DNA of 54,062 nt. Source: Candidatus Eremiobacterota bacterium. Its GTDB lineage: Bacteria; Vulcanimicrobiota; Vulcanimicrobiia; Vulcanimicrobiales; Vulcanimicrobiaceae. The notes beneath the pieces are model-generated. The model did no database searches and was not told where the DNA came from. It worked only from the letters and a program-made list of their open reading frames with translations. Below are positions 8,404 through 17,531 of this stretch, in pieces; within the stretch, counting starts at the first letter, position 1; each line of letters opens with the position of its first letter. Both the position numbers and the translations under genes were made by a program. Location of the stretch: contig JAFAKB010000092.1 of the NCBI GenBank assembly GCA_019235885.1, positions 1 through 54,062 of the forward strand, given 5' to 3'.

Positions 8404-9495
8404 ATGTCCGTCGTCCTCGTCACCGGTTCGGCCGGCCTGATCGGCTCCGAGTCCGTCGCCTACTTCGCGCAGCGCGACCATCAGATCGTCGGCGTCGACA
8501 ACGACATGCGGGCCAGGTTCTTCGGCCCCGACGCGTCGACCGCGTGGAACCGGCTCTCGCTCGAACGGCGCTTTCCCAAGCAGTACCTCCACGTCGATGC
8601 CGACATCCGCGACGCCGCGGCGATGGACGAGCTGTTCGGGCGCTACGGCAAGCGGATCGCGCTGGTGATCCACACCGCCGCGCAGCCCTCGCACGACTGG
8701 GCCGCGAGCGATCCGCAGACCGACTTCACCGTCAATGCGAACGGGACGCTGGCGGTGCTCGAGGCGGCGCGCAAGCACGCGCCCGGTGCGGTGTTCATCT
8801 TCACCTCGACCAACAAGGTCTACGGCGACGCGCCGAACGAGCTGCCGCTGATCGAGCACGAGCAGCGCTGGGAGATCGTCGAGGGGCACCCGCTCTGGGA
8901 CGGGATCGACGAGAGCATGCGCATCGACCGCTCGAAGCACTCGCTCTTCGGCGCCTCGAAGATCGCCGCCGACGTGCTCGTTCAGGAGTACGGGCGCTAC
9001 TTCTCGATGCCGACGGCGGTCTTTCGCGGCGGCTGCCTGACCGGGCCGAACCACTCCGGGACGAAGCTGCACGGCTTTCTCGCGTACTTGATGAAGTGCA
9101 CGGTCACCGGCGAGCCGTACACGGTCTTCGGGTACAAAGGGAAGCAGGTTCGCGACAACATCCACAGCTTCGACTTGGTGAACGCCTTCGACCACGTCTT
9201 TCGTGCGCCGCGCTGCGGCGAGGTCTACAACGCCGGCGGAACCCGCTTCAGCAACTGCTCGATGCTCGAGGCGATCGACCTGTGCGAGGATATCTCCGGC
9301 CGCAAGCTCGACTGGAGCTACACCGAGACGAACCGCATCGGCGACCACATCTGGTACGTCAGCGACATGGCGAAGTTCCGCGCGCACTACCCGGCCTGGG
9401 AACAGCGCTACGACCTGCGCGGGCTGATGGAAGACATGTACGAGAAGAACGCGGAGCGCTGGACGGCGGAGGGCGCGCGGCGCGCGCAGGCCTAG
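8404..9495 (+). CDS. CDP-tyvelose/CDP-paratose 2-epimerase-like SDR
   Basis: 363 residues from [14 protein letters not shown] is the NAD site. [51 protein letters not shown] and the late SNCSMLEA block are highly characteristic of the RfbE/TyvE-like group that inverts C2 of a CDP-3,6-dideoxyhexose. The position normally occupied by the catalytic Tyr of YxxxK reads FGASK here (F182, K186). The upstream enzymes needed to make CDP-paratose (RfbF, RfbG, RfbH, RfbS) are not in this window, so the true substrate may differ. Next gene starts one base after the stop. Confidence 0.82.
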   Translation: MSVVLVTGSAGLIGSESVAYFAQRDHQIVGVDNDMRARFFGPDASTAWNRLSLERRFPKQYLHVDADIRDAAAMDELFGRYGKRIALVIHTAAQPSHDWAASDPQTDFTVNANGTLAVLEAARKHAPGAVFIFTSTNKVYGDAPNELPLIEHEQRWEIVEGHPLWDGIDESMRIDRSKHSLFGASKIAADVLVQEYGRYFSMPTAVFRGGCLTGPNHSGTKLHGFLAYLMKCTVTGEPYTVFGYKGKQVRDNIHSFDLVNAFDHVFRAPRCGEVYNAGGTRFSNCSMLEAIDLCEDISGRKLDWSYTETNRIGDHIWYVSDMAKFRAHYPAWEQRYDLRGLMEDMYEKNAERWTAEGARRAQA

Positions 9496-9496
9496 C

Positions 9497-10261
9497 GTGC
9501 TCCTCTCGGTCCTGATCCCCGCGCACAACGAAGAAGGCGCGCTCGCCGAGACGGTCACCGCGCTCGCCGAGCGGCTCACCGGTGCGGCGATCCCGTTCGA
9601 GATCGTCGTCGTCGACGACCACTCCACCGACGGAACCGCCGCCGCGGCCGCGCGCGCCGCCGAACGGATCCCGAGCCTGCGCTGCGTGCCGAACGCGCGC
9701 CGTCCGAAGGGCTTCGGCAACGCGATCAGCACCGGGCTCGAAGAGTTTCGCGGCGAGGCGGTCTGCATCGTGATGGCCGACGCCTCGGACGACCCCGGCG
9801 ACGTGGTGGCCTACTGGCGCGCGATCGAAGCGGGGCACGACTGCGCGTTCGGAACGCGCTTCACGCGCGCGGCGCGCGTCGTCGAGTACCCGCTCCCCAA
9901 GCTGATCCTGAACCGCGCCGCGAACGCGTTCATCGCGCTGCTGTTCGGGATCCGCTACAACGACGTGACGAACGCGTTCAAATGTTACCGGCGCGAGGTG
10001 ATCGCCGGCGTGCAGCCGATCCTCTCGCACCACTTCAACATCACCGTCGAGCTGCCGCTGAAGGCGATCGTGCGCGGTTACTCGTGGACGGTCGTCCCGA
10101 CGAGCTGGTACAACCGCAAGCACGGCGTCTCGAAATTCAAGATCAAGGAGATGGGGAGCCGCTACTTGTTCATCGTGCTGTACGCGCTGATCGAGAAGTG
10201 GCTCTCGCGCGGCGACTACCGGCGCGCGGCGCCCACGCCGGCCGACGCCGTGCAGCGATGA
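9497..10261 (+). CDS. GT2 glycosyltransferase, polyprenyl-phosphate mannosyltransferase type
   Basis: 254 residues from GTG, starting one base after the previous stop. It shows the GT-A layout: SVLIPAHNEEG, VVVDDHSTDGT (nucleotide-binding DD), RPKGFGNAIS, MADASDDP, and a late NRKHGVSKFK basic block. The spacing and the KGFGNAIS segment fit the dolichol/polyprenyl-phosphate sugar synthase group. Such enzymes load undecaprenyl phosphate with one sugar for use by GT-C transferases, which are abundant here. No C-terminal transmembrane pair is evident, so it is likely a peripheral membrane protein. It ends in an ATGA overlap with the next gene. Confidence 0.82.
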   Translation: MLLSVLIPAHNEEGALAETVTALAERLTGAAIPFEIVVVDDHSTDGTAAAAARAAERIPSLRCVPNARRPKGFGNAISTGLEEFRGEAVCIVMADASDDPGDVVAYWRAIEAGHDCAFGTRFTRAARVVEYPLPKLILNRAANAFIALLFGIRYNDVTNAFKCYRREVIAGVQPILSHHFNITVELPLKAIVRGYSWTVVPTSWYNRKHGVSKFKIKEMGSRYLFIVLYALIEKWLSRGDYRRAAPTPADAVQR

Positions 10262-12225
10262 ACGGCGAGCCCGGCGACGAGCTGCGCGCGTACGTTCGGC
10301 GGCTCGAGGCGGAGCGCGACGAGCTGCTCGAACGGCTGGAGAACGTCGATTTGTGGGCCGAGCAGACGCGCGCTTCGGCCGAGGCGGTGCGCCCGCTGCT
10401 GCGCTCGATGCAGGAGAGCAAGTTCTGGAAGGCGCGCAACGCCTGGTTCGCGCTGAAGCACCGCCTCGGCATGCACCCCGACGGCGCGCAACCCCCGGTC
10501 GACCTGATCGTCGCCGACTACGCGCCGCTGCTCTCGAAGCGCTCGGCGTACGAGCGCTGGCTGCGCGCGCACGACCTGCGGCGCAGCGACGAGGAGGTCG
10601 TCCGCCGGCTCGCCGCGCTGCTCCCGCACCGGCCGCTGATCAGCGTGATCGTTCCCACCTACGAGACGCCGGAGCGCTACCTGCGCGCGGCGCTCGACTC
10701 CGTGCTGGAACAGCTGTACGAGAACTGGGAGCTGTGCGTCGCCGACGACGCCTCGCGCGATCCGGCGGTGCGCGCGACGCTGCAGGAGTACGCGGCGCGC
10801 GAGCCGCGGGTGAAGCTCGTGCTGCGCGAGCGGAACGGGCACATCGCGGAGGCCAGCAACAGCGCGCTCGCGCTCGCGAGCGGCGAGTTCGTCGCGCTGC
10901 TCGACCACGACGACGCCCTCACCCGCGACGCGCTCTTCCACGTCGCGCTGCTCGCGAGCGAGCATCCCGAGGCGGACTTCATCTACAGCGACGAGGACAA
11001 GATCGACGACCTTGGCCGCCGCAGCGAGCCATACTTCAAGCCGGACTGGTCGCCGGACTCGTTTCTGGCCCGCATGTACGTCGGTCACCTGGCGGTCTTC
11101 CGGCGCGCGCTCGTCGAGGAGGTGGGCGGGTTCCGGCCGGGCTTCGAAGGGAGCCAGGACTACGATCTCGTCCTGCGCGTGACCGAGCGCACCGACCGCA
11201 TCTTTCACATCCCGCGCGTGCTCTACCACTGGCGGACGCATCCCGAGTCGACCTCCGCCGAGACCGGTTCGAAGACCTACGCGTACGAAGCCGGCCGGCG
11301 CGCGCTCGAAGAGGCCCTCGCGCGGCGCGGCGAGCCCGGTCGCGTGGAGCAACTGCCGGAGCCGGGCAGCTACGTCGTGCGCTACGAGATCAAGGAGCGC
11401 GGCAAGGTGAGCGTGATCGTGCCGACGCGCGACCACGGGGAAGACGTCGAACGCGCGTTGAGCTCGATCTTCGCGCGCGCCTCGTACGAGAACTTCGAGG
11501 TGCTGCTGATCGACAACGGCTCGCGCGACCCGCGCTCGCTGGCGACGTTCGAGCGCTGGGCCGCGGCGGAGCCGCGCGTGCGGCTTTTGCGCTACGACGT
11601 GCCGTTCAACTTCGCGCGGATCAACAACCATGGCGCACGACTCTCCGCCGGAACGTATCTGCTGTTCCTGAACAACGACACCGAGGTGCTGGCCGAGGAC
11701 TGGATGGAGGGGATGGTCGAGCAGGCGCAGCGCCCCAGCATTGGCGCGGTCGGCGCGAAGCTGCTCTATCCCGACGGCACGGTGCAGCATGCCGGGGTCG
11801 TCACCGGGATCGGCGGCGTCGCGGGGCACGCGCACAAGTACGCCGACGCGGCGTCCGGGGGGTACTTCAACACGCTGCGCACGACGAACAACTACTCGGC
11901 GGTGACCGCGGCCTGCATGATGGTGCGGCGCGAAGCGTACGAGCGAGCGGGCGGTTTCGACGAAGCGCTCGCGGTCGCGTTCAACGACGTGGACTTCTGT
12001 CTCAAGCTGCGCCGGCTCGGGCTGTACAACGTCTACCTCGCGCACGTCGAGCTGCTGCACCACGAGTCGAAGAGCCGCGGCTACGAGGACACCGCCGAAA
12101 AGCGCGCGCGTTTCGAGGCCGAGCGGCTGCTCATGATGCGGCGCTGGCGCACGGCGGAAGCGAGCGATCCCCACTACAGTCCGCATCTCTCGGTCACCGC
12201 GGAAGACTACTCGCTGCGCGCGTGA
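10258..12225 (+). CDS. Tandem double GT2 glycosyltransferase with N-terminal coiled coil
   Basis: 655 residues. Residues 1-60 are a charged helix likely to coil. A first GT-A domain starts near residue 128 (ISVIVPTYETPERYL) with ADDASRDP and the DxD-like DHDDA at 216-220. A second starts near 383 (VSVIVPTRDHGEDV) with NNDTE at 472-476 and a late NDVDFCLKLRRLG acceptor/base block. Two GT2 domains in tandem are typical of O-antigen and rhamnan chain-extending enzymes, suggesting alternating addition of two sugars in the cytoplasm. The start ATG overlaps the previous stop. A gap of 70 bases precedes the exporter genes. Confidence 0.88.
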   Translation: MNGEPGDELRAYVRRLEAERDELLERLENVDLWAEQTRASAEAVRPLLRSMQESKFWKARNAWFALKHRLGMHPDGAQPPVDLIVADYAPLLSKRSAYERWLRAHDLRRSDEEVVRRLAALLPHRPLISVIVPTYETPERYLRAALDSVLEQLYENWELCVADDASRDPAVRATLQEYAAREPRVKLVLRERNGHIAEASNSALALASGEFVALLDHDDALTRDALFHVALLASEHPEADFIYSDEDKIDDLGRRSEPYFKPDWSPDSFLARMYVGHLAVFRRALVEEVGGFRPGFEGSQDYDLVLRVTERTDRIFHIPRVLYHWRTHPESTSAETGSKTYAYEAGRRALEEALARRGEPGRVEQLPEPGSYVVRYEIKERGKVSVIVPTRDHGEDVERALSSIFARASYENFEVLLIDNGSRDPRSLATFERWAAAEPRVRLLRYDVPFNFARINNHGARLSAGTYLLFLNNDTEVLAEDWMEGMVEQAQRPSIGAVGAKLLYPDGTVQHAGVVTGIGGVAGHAHKYADAASGGYFNTLRTTNNYSAVTAACMMVRREAYERAGGFDEALAVAFNDVDFCLKLRRLGLYNVYLAHVELLHHESKSRGYEDTAEKRARFEAERLLMMRRWRTAEASDPHYSPHLSVTAEDYSLRA

Positions 12226-12295
12226 GAGCTGCAATTCAGGAAGGAGCCCGGCCGCCGGCCGGCTTAGTACGTGAAGCCGTTTCGGCGCCGCTCGC

Positions 12296-13105
12296 ATGGT
12301 GACATCATCCGTCTACGCGCCTCACGGAGAGGTGCGCTCCCGCCGATTCGTCGACTTGATTCGCGTCACCGCGATTCGAGCGCTGATGGTGCGCTATCGC
12401 GGCACCGCGTTCGGCGTGCTGTGGTCGTTCGCCAACCCGGTGCTGATGACGCTGATCTACACGGCGATCTTCGGGACCGCGTTCAAGCGCTACTACGACG
12501 GCTCGTTGACGCGCTACCTCGTCTCCGCGTTCGTCGGGCTGGTCGTCGTCTCGTTCTTCCTGGCGACGACGAACGACGCGCTGCCGTCGGTCGTCAACGC
12601 CGGCTCGCTGATGAACAAGATCGCGATCCCGCCGATCGTCTTCCCGATCGCCTCGGTCGCCGCGAACCTCTTCCAGCAGCTCGTCACGACGTTCCCGATC
12701 CTGTTCGTGCTCTCGATCGTGCTGACGCGGGATCCGGTGCGCGTCGCGCTCGTCCCCGTCGTGCTGGCCGCGGTCGTGGTGCTTTCGGCCGGGTTCGCGC
12801 TGGGATTGGCGGCGCTGTTCGTCTTCTTTCGCGATCTGCCGAACCTGTGGCAGGTCGCGGGCTTCATCCTCTGGCTGAGCAGCCCGCTGTTCTATCCGGT
12901 TCAGCTCGTTCCGCCGCAAGCGCGGACGTGGTATTCGCTGAACCCGATCGGTGAGGCGATCGCCGCGGCGCGCGAGGTCACGATCGCGCGCGGACCGCTC
13001 GATCCGTACCCGGTCCTGTTCACGATCGCCGCCGCGCTGGTCGCGCTCGCGCTGGGAGCGTGGCTGTTCCGCGCGACGCGCGACGATTTCATGGACCTGC
13101 TCTGA
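12296..13105 (+). CDS. wzm: ABC exporter permease for polysaccharide (Wzm type)
   Basis: 269 residues from ATG with six hydrophobic segments. MVRYRGTAFGVLWSFANPVL near the N-terminus and the SPLFYPVQLVP and YSLNPIGEAI blocks late in the protein are the standard features of ABC-2-type O-antigen/teichoic-acid permeases (Wzm, TagG, RfbA families). Two copies would form the channel through which an undecaprenyl-linked polymer is driven across the inner membrane by the ATPase encoded next. The stop TGA overlaps the ATG of that gene by one base, so they are co-translated. Confidence 0.92.
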   Translation: MVTSSVYAPHGEVRSRRFVDLIRVTAIRALMVRYRGTAFGVLWSFANPVLMTLIYTAIFGTAFKRYYDGSLTRYLVSAFVGLVVVSFFLATTNDALPSVVNAGSLMNKIAIPPIVFPIASVAANLFQQLVTTFPILFVLSIVLTRDPVRVALVPVVLAAVVVLSAGFALGLAALFVFFRDLPNLWQVAGFILWLSSPLFYPVQLVPPQARTWYSLNPIGEAIAAAREVTIARGPLDPYPVLFTIAAALVALALGAWLFRATRDDFMDLL

Positions 13106-14088
13106 TGTCCGCCGCGATCGAGCTGCACGACGTCACCCTCGTCCGCCGCACGCAGGAAGAGCTTCACTACGACTTCAAGCGGACGGTGCTCGACCTCGTG
13201 CGCGGTCGCCGGCGCCGCCCGCGCCGGCGGACGGTGATCGACAACCTCACCGCGTCGATCGGCCAAGGCGTCAAGCTCGCCGTGATCGGCGCGAACGGCA
13301 GCGGAAAGTCGACCGTGCTGAAGCTGATCGCCGGCGTGCTGCGCCCGACGCGCGGTTCGGTCGAGGTGCGCGGCACCGTCGCGCCGCTGATCGAGCTCGG
13401 CGTGGGTTTCGAGCCGGAGCTCACGCTGATCGACAACGTGATCTTCTACGGAATCCTGCTGGGACACGAGGAGGCGACGGTCCGCGCGCACGCGGAGGCG
13501 ATCCTCGAGTTCGCCGAGCTGACCGAGATGCGCGACGAGCCGACCAAGACGCTTTCCTCGGGAATGTCGGCGCGGCTGGGCTTCGCGATCGCGACCGAGT
13601 GGCGCCCCGACATCCTGCTGCTCGACGAGGTGCTCTCGGTCGGCGACGAGCGCTTCCGCCGCAAGTGCGCCGCGCGGCTGGACCGCTTTTGGGACGCGCA
13701 CTCGACGATCGTCGTCGTCTCGCACGACCTCGACTACGTCGTGCGCACCTGCGAGCGCGTGATCTGGGTCGACCACGGCGTCGTGCGGTTCGACGGCGCG
13801 GTCGCGGAAGGCGTCGAGCAGTACCTGAAAACGGTGCCGTTCGGCCCCGGCTACACGCGCGGCGAGGAGCTGCTCGAGCTCGCGCGCGAGAACCAGCGCG
13901 GCGAGATCCTCGTCCGCGGCCTCTCGCCAACCGAGCAGGGACGGAAGGTGTACCTGATCCGCGACGGGATGCGGCACTGGGTGACGCACCCGAGCTGGTA
14001 CGTGAAGAGCGGGTACGCGTGGGAGAACGTGCTGCACGTCGACGACGCCGCGATCCTGGAGATTCCGGAAGGCGATTACCTGACGTGA
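13105..14088 (+). CDS. wzt: ABC exporter ATPase for polysaccharide (Wzt type) with unusual C-terminal module
   Basis: 327 residues. Walker A GANGSGKST at 62-70, signature LSSGMSARL at 150-158, Walker B ILLLDEV with the catalytic E175, and switch His in SHD at 207 are all present, so the ATPase should be active. The insertion of basic residues at 33-42 is unusual. After the ATPase (about residue 245), O9a-type Wzt proteins carry a carbohydrate-binding domain. Here there is only about 80 residues, ending in VYLIRDGMRHWV and YAWENVLHV (282-312), a small module also known from the tails of cell-surface and envelope proteins. It may recognise a polymer end, which is inference. Overlaps the next gene by four bases. 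Confidence 0.9.
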   Translation: MSAAIELHDVTLVRRTQEELHYDFKRTVLDLVRGRRRRPRRRTVIDNLTASIGQGVKLAVIGANGSGKSTVLKLIAGVLRPTRGSVEVRGTVAPLIELGVGFEPELTLIDNVIFYGILLGHEEATVRAHAEAILEFAELTEMRDEPTKTLSSGMSARLGFAIATEWRPDILLLDEVLSVGDERFRRKCAARLDRFWDAHSTIVVVSHDLDYVVRTCERVIWVDHGVVRFDGAVAEGVEQYLKTVPFGPGYTRGEELLELARENQRGEILVRGLSPTEQGRKVYLIRDGMRHWVTHPSWYVKSGYAWENVLHVDDAAILEIPEGDYLT

Positions 14089-15206
14089 GCGCCGAGGCGG
14101 AGACGACGATCGCCGAGATCGTCGGCTCGGGCCGGCGCGTATTGCACGCCGGCTCCGAGGCGGCGAGCATCGTGACGCTGCTGCGCGAGGCCGGCAACCC
14201 GGTGATCTCGCTCGATCCCGCCGAGCTGGAAAGCGAAGCCCGGCGTGCGCGCGAAGCGTACGACGCGGTGGTCTTCGCCGGCGCGCTCGAATCGCTGCGC
14301 GATCCCGCGCGCGCGCTGACCGCGTGCCGCCGGCTGCTGCGCGAGGGCGGCGTCGTCGTCGCCGCGCTGCGCAACGTCGCGCACGGCGCGGTGCGGCTGG
14401 CGCTGTTGCACGGCCGCTTCGACTACCGCGCGCTGGGGATTGCCGAGGCGCCGCCGGTGCGGTTCTACACCCGCGCGTCGGCGCTGCGGCTGTTCGCGGA
14501 AAGCGGGCTCGCGACGACGCGCGTCGAGCGCACGACGGCGCCGGTGTTCGGCGACTCGCCGCTCGTCCCGCGCGTGCGGCGCAACGACTTCGATCCGGCG
14601 CTCGTCGCCGAGGTGCTCGGCGACGAAGATGCCGAGACGCTGCAGTTCGTGATCGCCGCCGAACCGCTCGGCGACGCCGAGGCGCTCGCGCTGCTGCGCG
14701 CCGAGGTGGCGCGGCTCGAGCGCGGGTTGGAGACGCCGAGCGCCGAGTGCGGTGAGGAAATCGATCCCGCGCACGCCGCGAGCGAGCGTCTCGCCGAGCT
14801 CGAGCTGGTGCGCGCGGAGCGCGACGCGCTCGCGGAGCGCGTCGCGATGCTCGACGATCTGCTCGCCGTCGAGCGCGCGACGCGCCTCGACGTCGAGGAC
14901 GCGTGCGAGCGCATCGAGCGCGTCGCGCGCAGCCGCTTCGAGCTGGCGCGCGAGGACGAGCTGGCGCGGCTGCGCGCGCGCTCCACCGCGGTCGAGCTCG
15001 AGCTGAAGCTCGCCCGCCAAGCCGCGCGCCGCGTCGAATCGCCCGCGCGCCGGCCGCCGGCGCGCGCGCCGCTCTCGGCCGACGCCGTGCGCGGCCTGCT
15101 CGGCGGCCGGCGGACGCTGGAGGTCTTGCCGCCGCCGGCCGCGGGCGAGAGCCCGCTGCGTTCGCGCTTGCGCCCGCTGCGCCGCCTGTTCCGGTTTCCA
15201 CGATGA
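14085..15206 (+). CDS. Methyltransferase-like domain with C-terminal coiled coil (cassette A)
   Basis: 373 residues from GTG, overlapping the previous stop. Residues about 1-210 follow the class I SAM methyltransferase fold of the MetW-like glycan group: ESLRDPARAL, LLREGGVVVAALRNVAHGAV, FYTRASALRLFAESG. However, motif I, normally D/E-x-G-x-G, reads VLHAGSEAAS, and the usual LDxTHxRFFT block is eroded to APPVRFYT. SAM binding is therefore doubtful. Residues about 220-330 are rich in Glu, Arg, Leu and Ala in heptads, a coiled coil. The longer relative is at 45935. It may be a scaffold for the transferase that follows; a divergent active methyltransferase is the alternative. Confidence 0.7.
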   Translation: MSAEAETTIAEIVGSGRRVLHAGSEAASIVTLLREAGNPVISLDPAELESEARRAREAYDAVVFAGALESLRDPARALTACRRLLREGGVVVAALRNVAHGAVRLALLHGRFDYRALGIAEAPPVRFYTRASALRLFAESGLATTRVERTTAPVFGDSPLVPRVRRNDFDPALVAEVLGDEDAETLQFVIAAEPLGDAEALALLRAEVARLERGLETPSAECGEEIDPAHAASERLAELELVRAERDALAERVAMLDDLLAVERATRLDVEDACERIERVARSRFELAREDELARLRARSTAVELELKLARQAARRVESPARRPPARAPLSADAVRGLLGGRRTLEVLPPPAAGESPLRSRLRPLRRLFRFPR

Positions 15207-17173
15207 TCGTGCGGCGCTTTCGGCACGCGGAGCAGCCGCGCGCGAGCGTCATCGTCCTCGTGTACGCGCAAGCAGAGTATCTCGACGCGGCGCTGCGCTC
15301 GCTGCTCGAGACCACCGATCCGGCCTTTCCCTACGAAGTCATTCTGGTTTTGAACGGCGCCGCGCCACACGTTGCGGCGGCGGCGCGGCGCGCGGCGCGC
15401 GGCGCGCGGATCGTCGAGGCGCCGGCGAACTTGGGCTTCGGCGGCGGCAGTAACTTCGGCGCCGCGCACGCGCGCGCGCCGTACTTGGTCTTTCTCAACG
15501 ACGACGTCGTCGTGCGGCCCGGCTGGCTGGAAGAGCTGGTGGTGACCGCGGACGCGCGGCCCGACGCCGGCGCGGTCGGGAGCCGCATCCTGTTCGCCGG
15601 CGGCGAGCAGGTTCAGGAAGCCGGTTCGGTGATCTTCGCGGACGGCTCGACCGCGCCGCTCGGACGCGGCTTGCCGGCCGATTCGCCGCGCGCGCGCGCG
15701 GTGCGCGAGGTCGACTACTGCTCGGCCTGCTCGCTGCTGGTGCGGCGCGCGGCGTTCGAGCAGGCCGGCGGGTTCGAGCGCCGCTACTTTCCGGCGTACT
15801 ACGAAGACGTCGATCTGGCGCTGAAGCTGCGCGAGCTCGGCTGGACGATCCTCTACCAGCCCGCCTCCGAGTTGCTGCACGCCGAATCGGCGAGCACGAC
15901 GAGCGATTTCAAGGCGTATTTGTTTCGGCGCAACCATCGCACGCTCCGGCGCACCTGGCAACGGACGCTCGGCGAATTCGAACCGTCGCGCGGCGGCGAT
16001 CCGAGCGCGCTCGCCGCCGCCGTGCGCCGCGCGCGGCGCGCGCGTGCCGAGCTGCTCGTCGTCGACGACCGTGTCCCCGATGCGGGCCTGGGCTCGGGCT
16101 ACGGCCGCCTCGCGGAGCTGTTTCGCGATCTGGCCGGGGGCCGCTATGCGATCACGTTCTCTGCGACCGCCGGTCCGCCGGGCGACGGCGCGGCGGTCGG
16201 CGCCTGGGGCGTCGACGTCGCCGACGGCGACCTCGGCGCGCTGATCCGCGATCCCGCGACGCGCATCGACGTCGCGGTGATCAGCCGTCCGCACAACTGG
16301 GAGCGCTGCGCCGCGACGATCCGCAAGCACCATCCGGACGCTGCGCTGATCTACGATGCCGAAGCGCTCTTCCACCGCCGCATTCGCCTGCAGCTCGAGC
16401 TGGAAGCCGATCCGGCACGCCGTGATGCGCTGCAGCGCGAGCTCGAGATCGCGTACGAGCTCGAGGGCCGCATCGCGCGGCTCGCCGATCACGTCGTCTG
16501 CGTCTCCGCCGACGAAGAGCGCGCGCTCCGCGCGTTCGCGCCGCGTACGCCGATCGACTTGCTGCTGGCGACGACGGAGGGCGTCGTTCCGTCCCGGCGG
16601 GCTTTCGCGCAACGGCGCCCGCAGGCGCTCTTCGTCGCCGGCTGGATGGCGGGGCCGGGCTCGCCGAACGCCGACGGCTTGGAGTGGTTCGGCGCCGAGG
16701 TGATGCCGCTGGTGACGGCGCGCCTGCCGGATGCGTGCGCGATCATCACCGGCGCGAACCCGCCGCCGCAGGTGCTGCGGTTGCGTTCACCCGCGATCCG
16801 GTTCACCGGATTCGTCGATGATCTGCAGGAGCTCTACGCGAGCGCGCGGATCGCGATCGCGCCGCTGCGCTTCGGCGCCGGCGTGAAGATCAAGACGATC
16901 GAGGCGGTGCAGCACGGCGTCCCGGTGGTCGCGACGCCGACCGGCGTCGAAGGAATCGTGCTCGACGAGCCCGGCGGGGTCGTCGTCACGGAGGATGCGG
17001 CGCGCTTCGCCGACGCGGTCGTCGCGCTGCTCGGCGATGAGAACGCGTGGTCGAACGCGCAGCGCGCGGCGTTGCGGCAAGCCGAGCGGTGGCGGACCGC
17101 GCCGCGCCGCACCTGGCGCGACGTCGTCGAGGACGTCCTCGCGCGCCGCTCAGCGGCGCGACATCTCGCGTAG
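15203..17173 (+). CDS. GT2-GT4 fusion glycosyltransferase (cassette A)
   Basis: 656 residues starting at ATG 15203, inside an ATGA overlap. Residues 1-270 are GT2: ASVIVLVYAQAEYL, NLGFGGGSN, DxD-like NDD at 99-101, and the EDVDLALKLRELG block near 208. From about 283 a second domain of GT-B/GT4 type begins (VVDDRVPDAGLGSGYGR) and includes YDAEALFHRR, GWMAGPGSPN and GAGVKIKTIEAVQHG (near 559), the donor-nucleotide site. Two transferases in one chain suggest consecutive addition of two sugars. A close relative of the same length lies at 47539. The last 24 bases overlap the convergent coiled-coil gene. Confidence 0.87.
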   Translation: MIVRRFRHAEQPRASVIVLVYAQAEYLDAALRSLLETTDPAFPYEVILVLNGAAPHVAAAARRAARGARIVEAPANLGFGGGSNFGAAHARAPYLVFLNDDVVVRPGWLEELVVTADARPDAGAVGSRILFAGGEQVQEAGSVIFADGSTAPLGRGLPADSPRARAVREVDYCSACSLLVRRAAFEQAGGFERRYFPAYYEDVDLALKLRELGWTILYQPASELLHAESASTTSDFKAYLFRRNHRTLRRTWQRTLGEFEPSRGGDPSALAAAVRRARRARAELLVVDDRVPDAGLGSGYGRLAELFRDLAGGRYAITFSATAGPPGDGAAVGAWGVDVADGDLGALIRDPATRIDVAVISRPHNWERCAATIRKHHPDAALIYDAEALFHRRIRLQLELEADPARRDALQRELEIAYELEGRIARLADHVVCVSADEERALRAFAPRTPIDLLLATTEGVVPSRRAFAQRRPQALFVAGWMAGPGSPNADGLEWFGAEVMPLVTARLPDACAIITGANPPPQVLRLRSPAIRFTGFVDDLQELYASARIAIAPLRFGAGVKIKTIEAVQHGVPVVATPTGVEGIVLDEPGGVVVTEDAARFADAVVALLGDENAWSNAQRAALRQAERWRTAPRRTWRDVVEDVLARRSAARHLA

Positions 17174-17482
17174 CGCGCGCAGCGCCTGCGCGCGCTCGCG
17201 GTCTTTCAGCCGGCAGACGTGGGTGACCGCGTCGCTGATGCGGCGCCGCACCCTCTCTTCGTCGACGGCGGCGCGCACGTACGCCGAGGTCGCGATCTGC
17301 GCGAGCCGCTCGCGCGCGACCTCGCCCGCGCGCAGCGCGCGGTGCTCGCGCTCTTCGGCTTCGGCGAGCCGCGCGCGCAAGTCGGCGACGTAGCCGTCGC
17401 GCACCGAGAGCTCGCTGCGCAGCGCGTCGACTTCCCGCTGCAAACGGTTCAGCTCCGCGGTTCGCTCGCGCGATTCGTCCAT
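17150..17482 (-). CDS. Small coiled-coil protein (cassette A)
   Basis: 110 residues, almost wholly charged heptads. The first 75 residues form a coiled coil containing SVRDGYVADLRARL, followed by a basic helix (AVTHVCRLKDRERAQALRAL). No signal peptide, membrane segment or enzyme motif. The protein at 49475 shares the RDGYVADL block and the C-terminal ALRxM ending, which supports this as a real gene despite being short and overlapping the 3' end of the + strand transferase by 24 bases. It lies downstream of the double-module gene on the same strand. Function unknown; pairing with the coiled coil of the 14085 protein is a reasonable guess. Confidence 0.65.
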   Translation of the reverse strand: MDESRERTAELNRLQREVDALRSELSVRDGYVADLRARLAEAEEREHRALRAGEVARERLAQIATSAYVRAAVDEERVRRRISDAVTHVCRLKDRERAQALRALREMSRR

Positions 17483-17531
17483 CGCGGGCAGGTTCCGAAC
17501 CGCCGCGCCCGAGTCCCGCCCGGCGGCGCGC

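Noticed and set aside
10216-12297. 693-residue - strand open frame opposite the double GT2
   Set aside because: No motif, skewed composition, and the + strand has clear GT2 domains.
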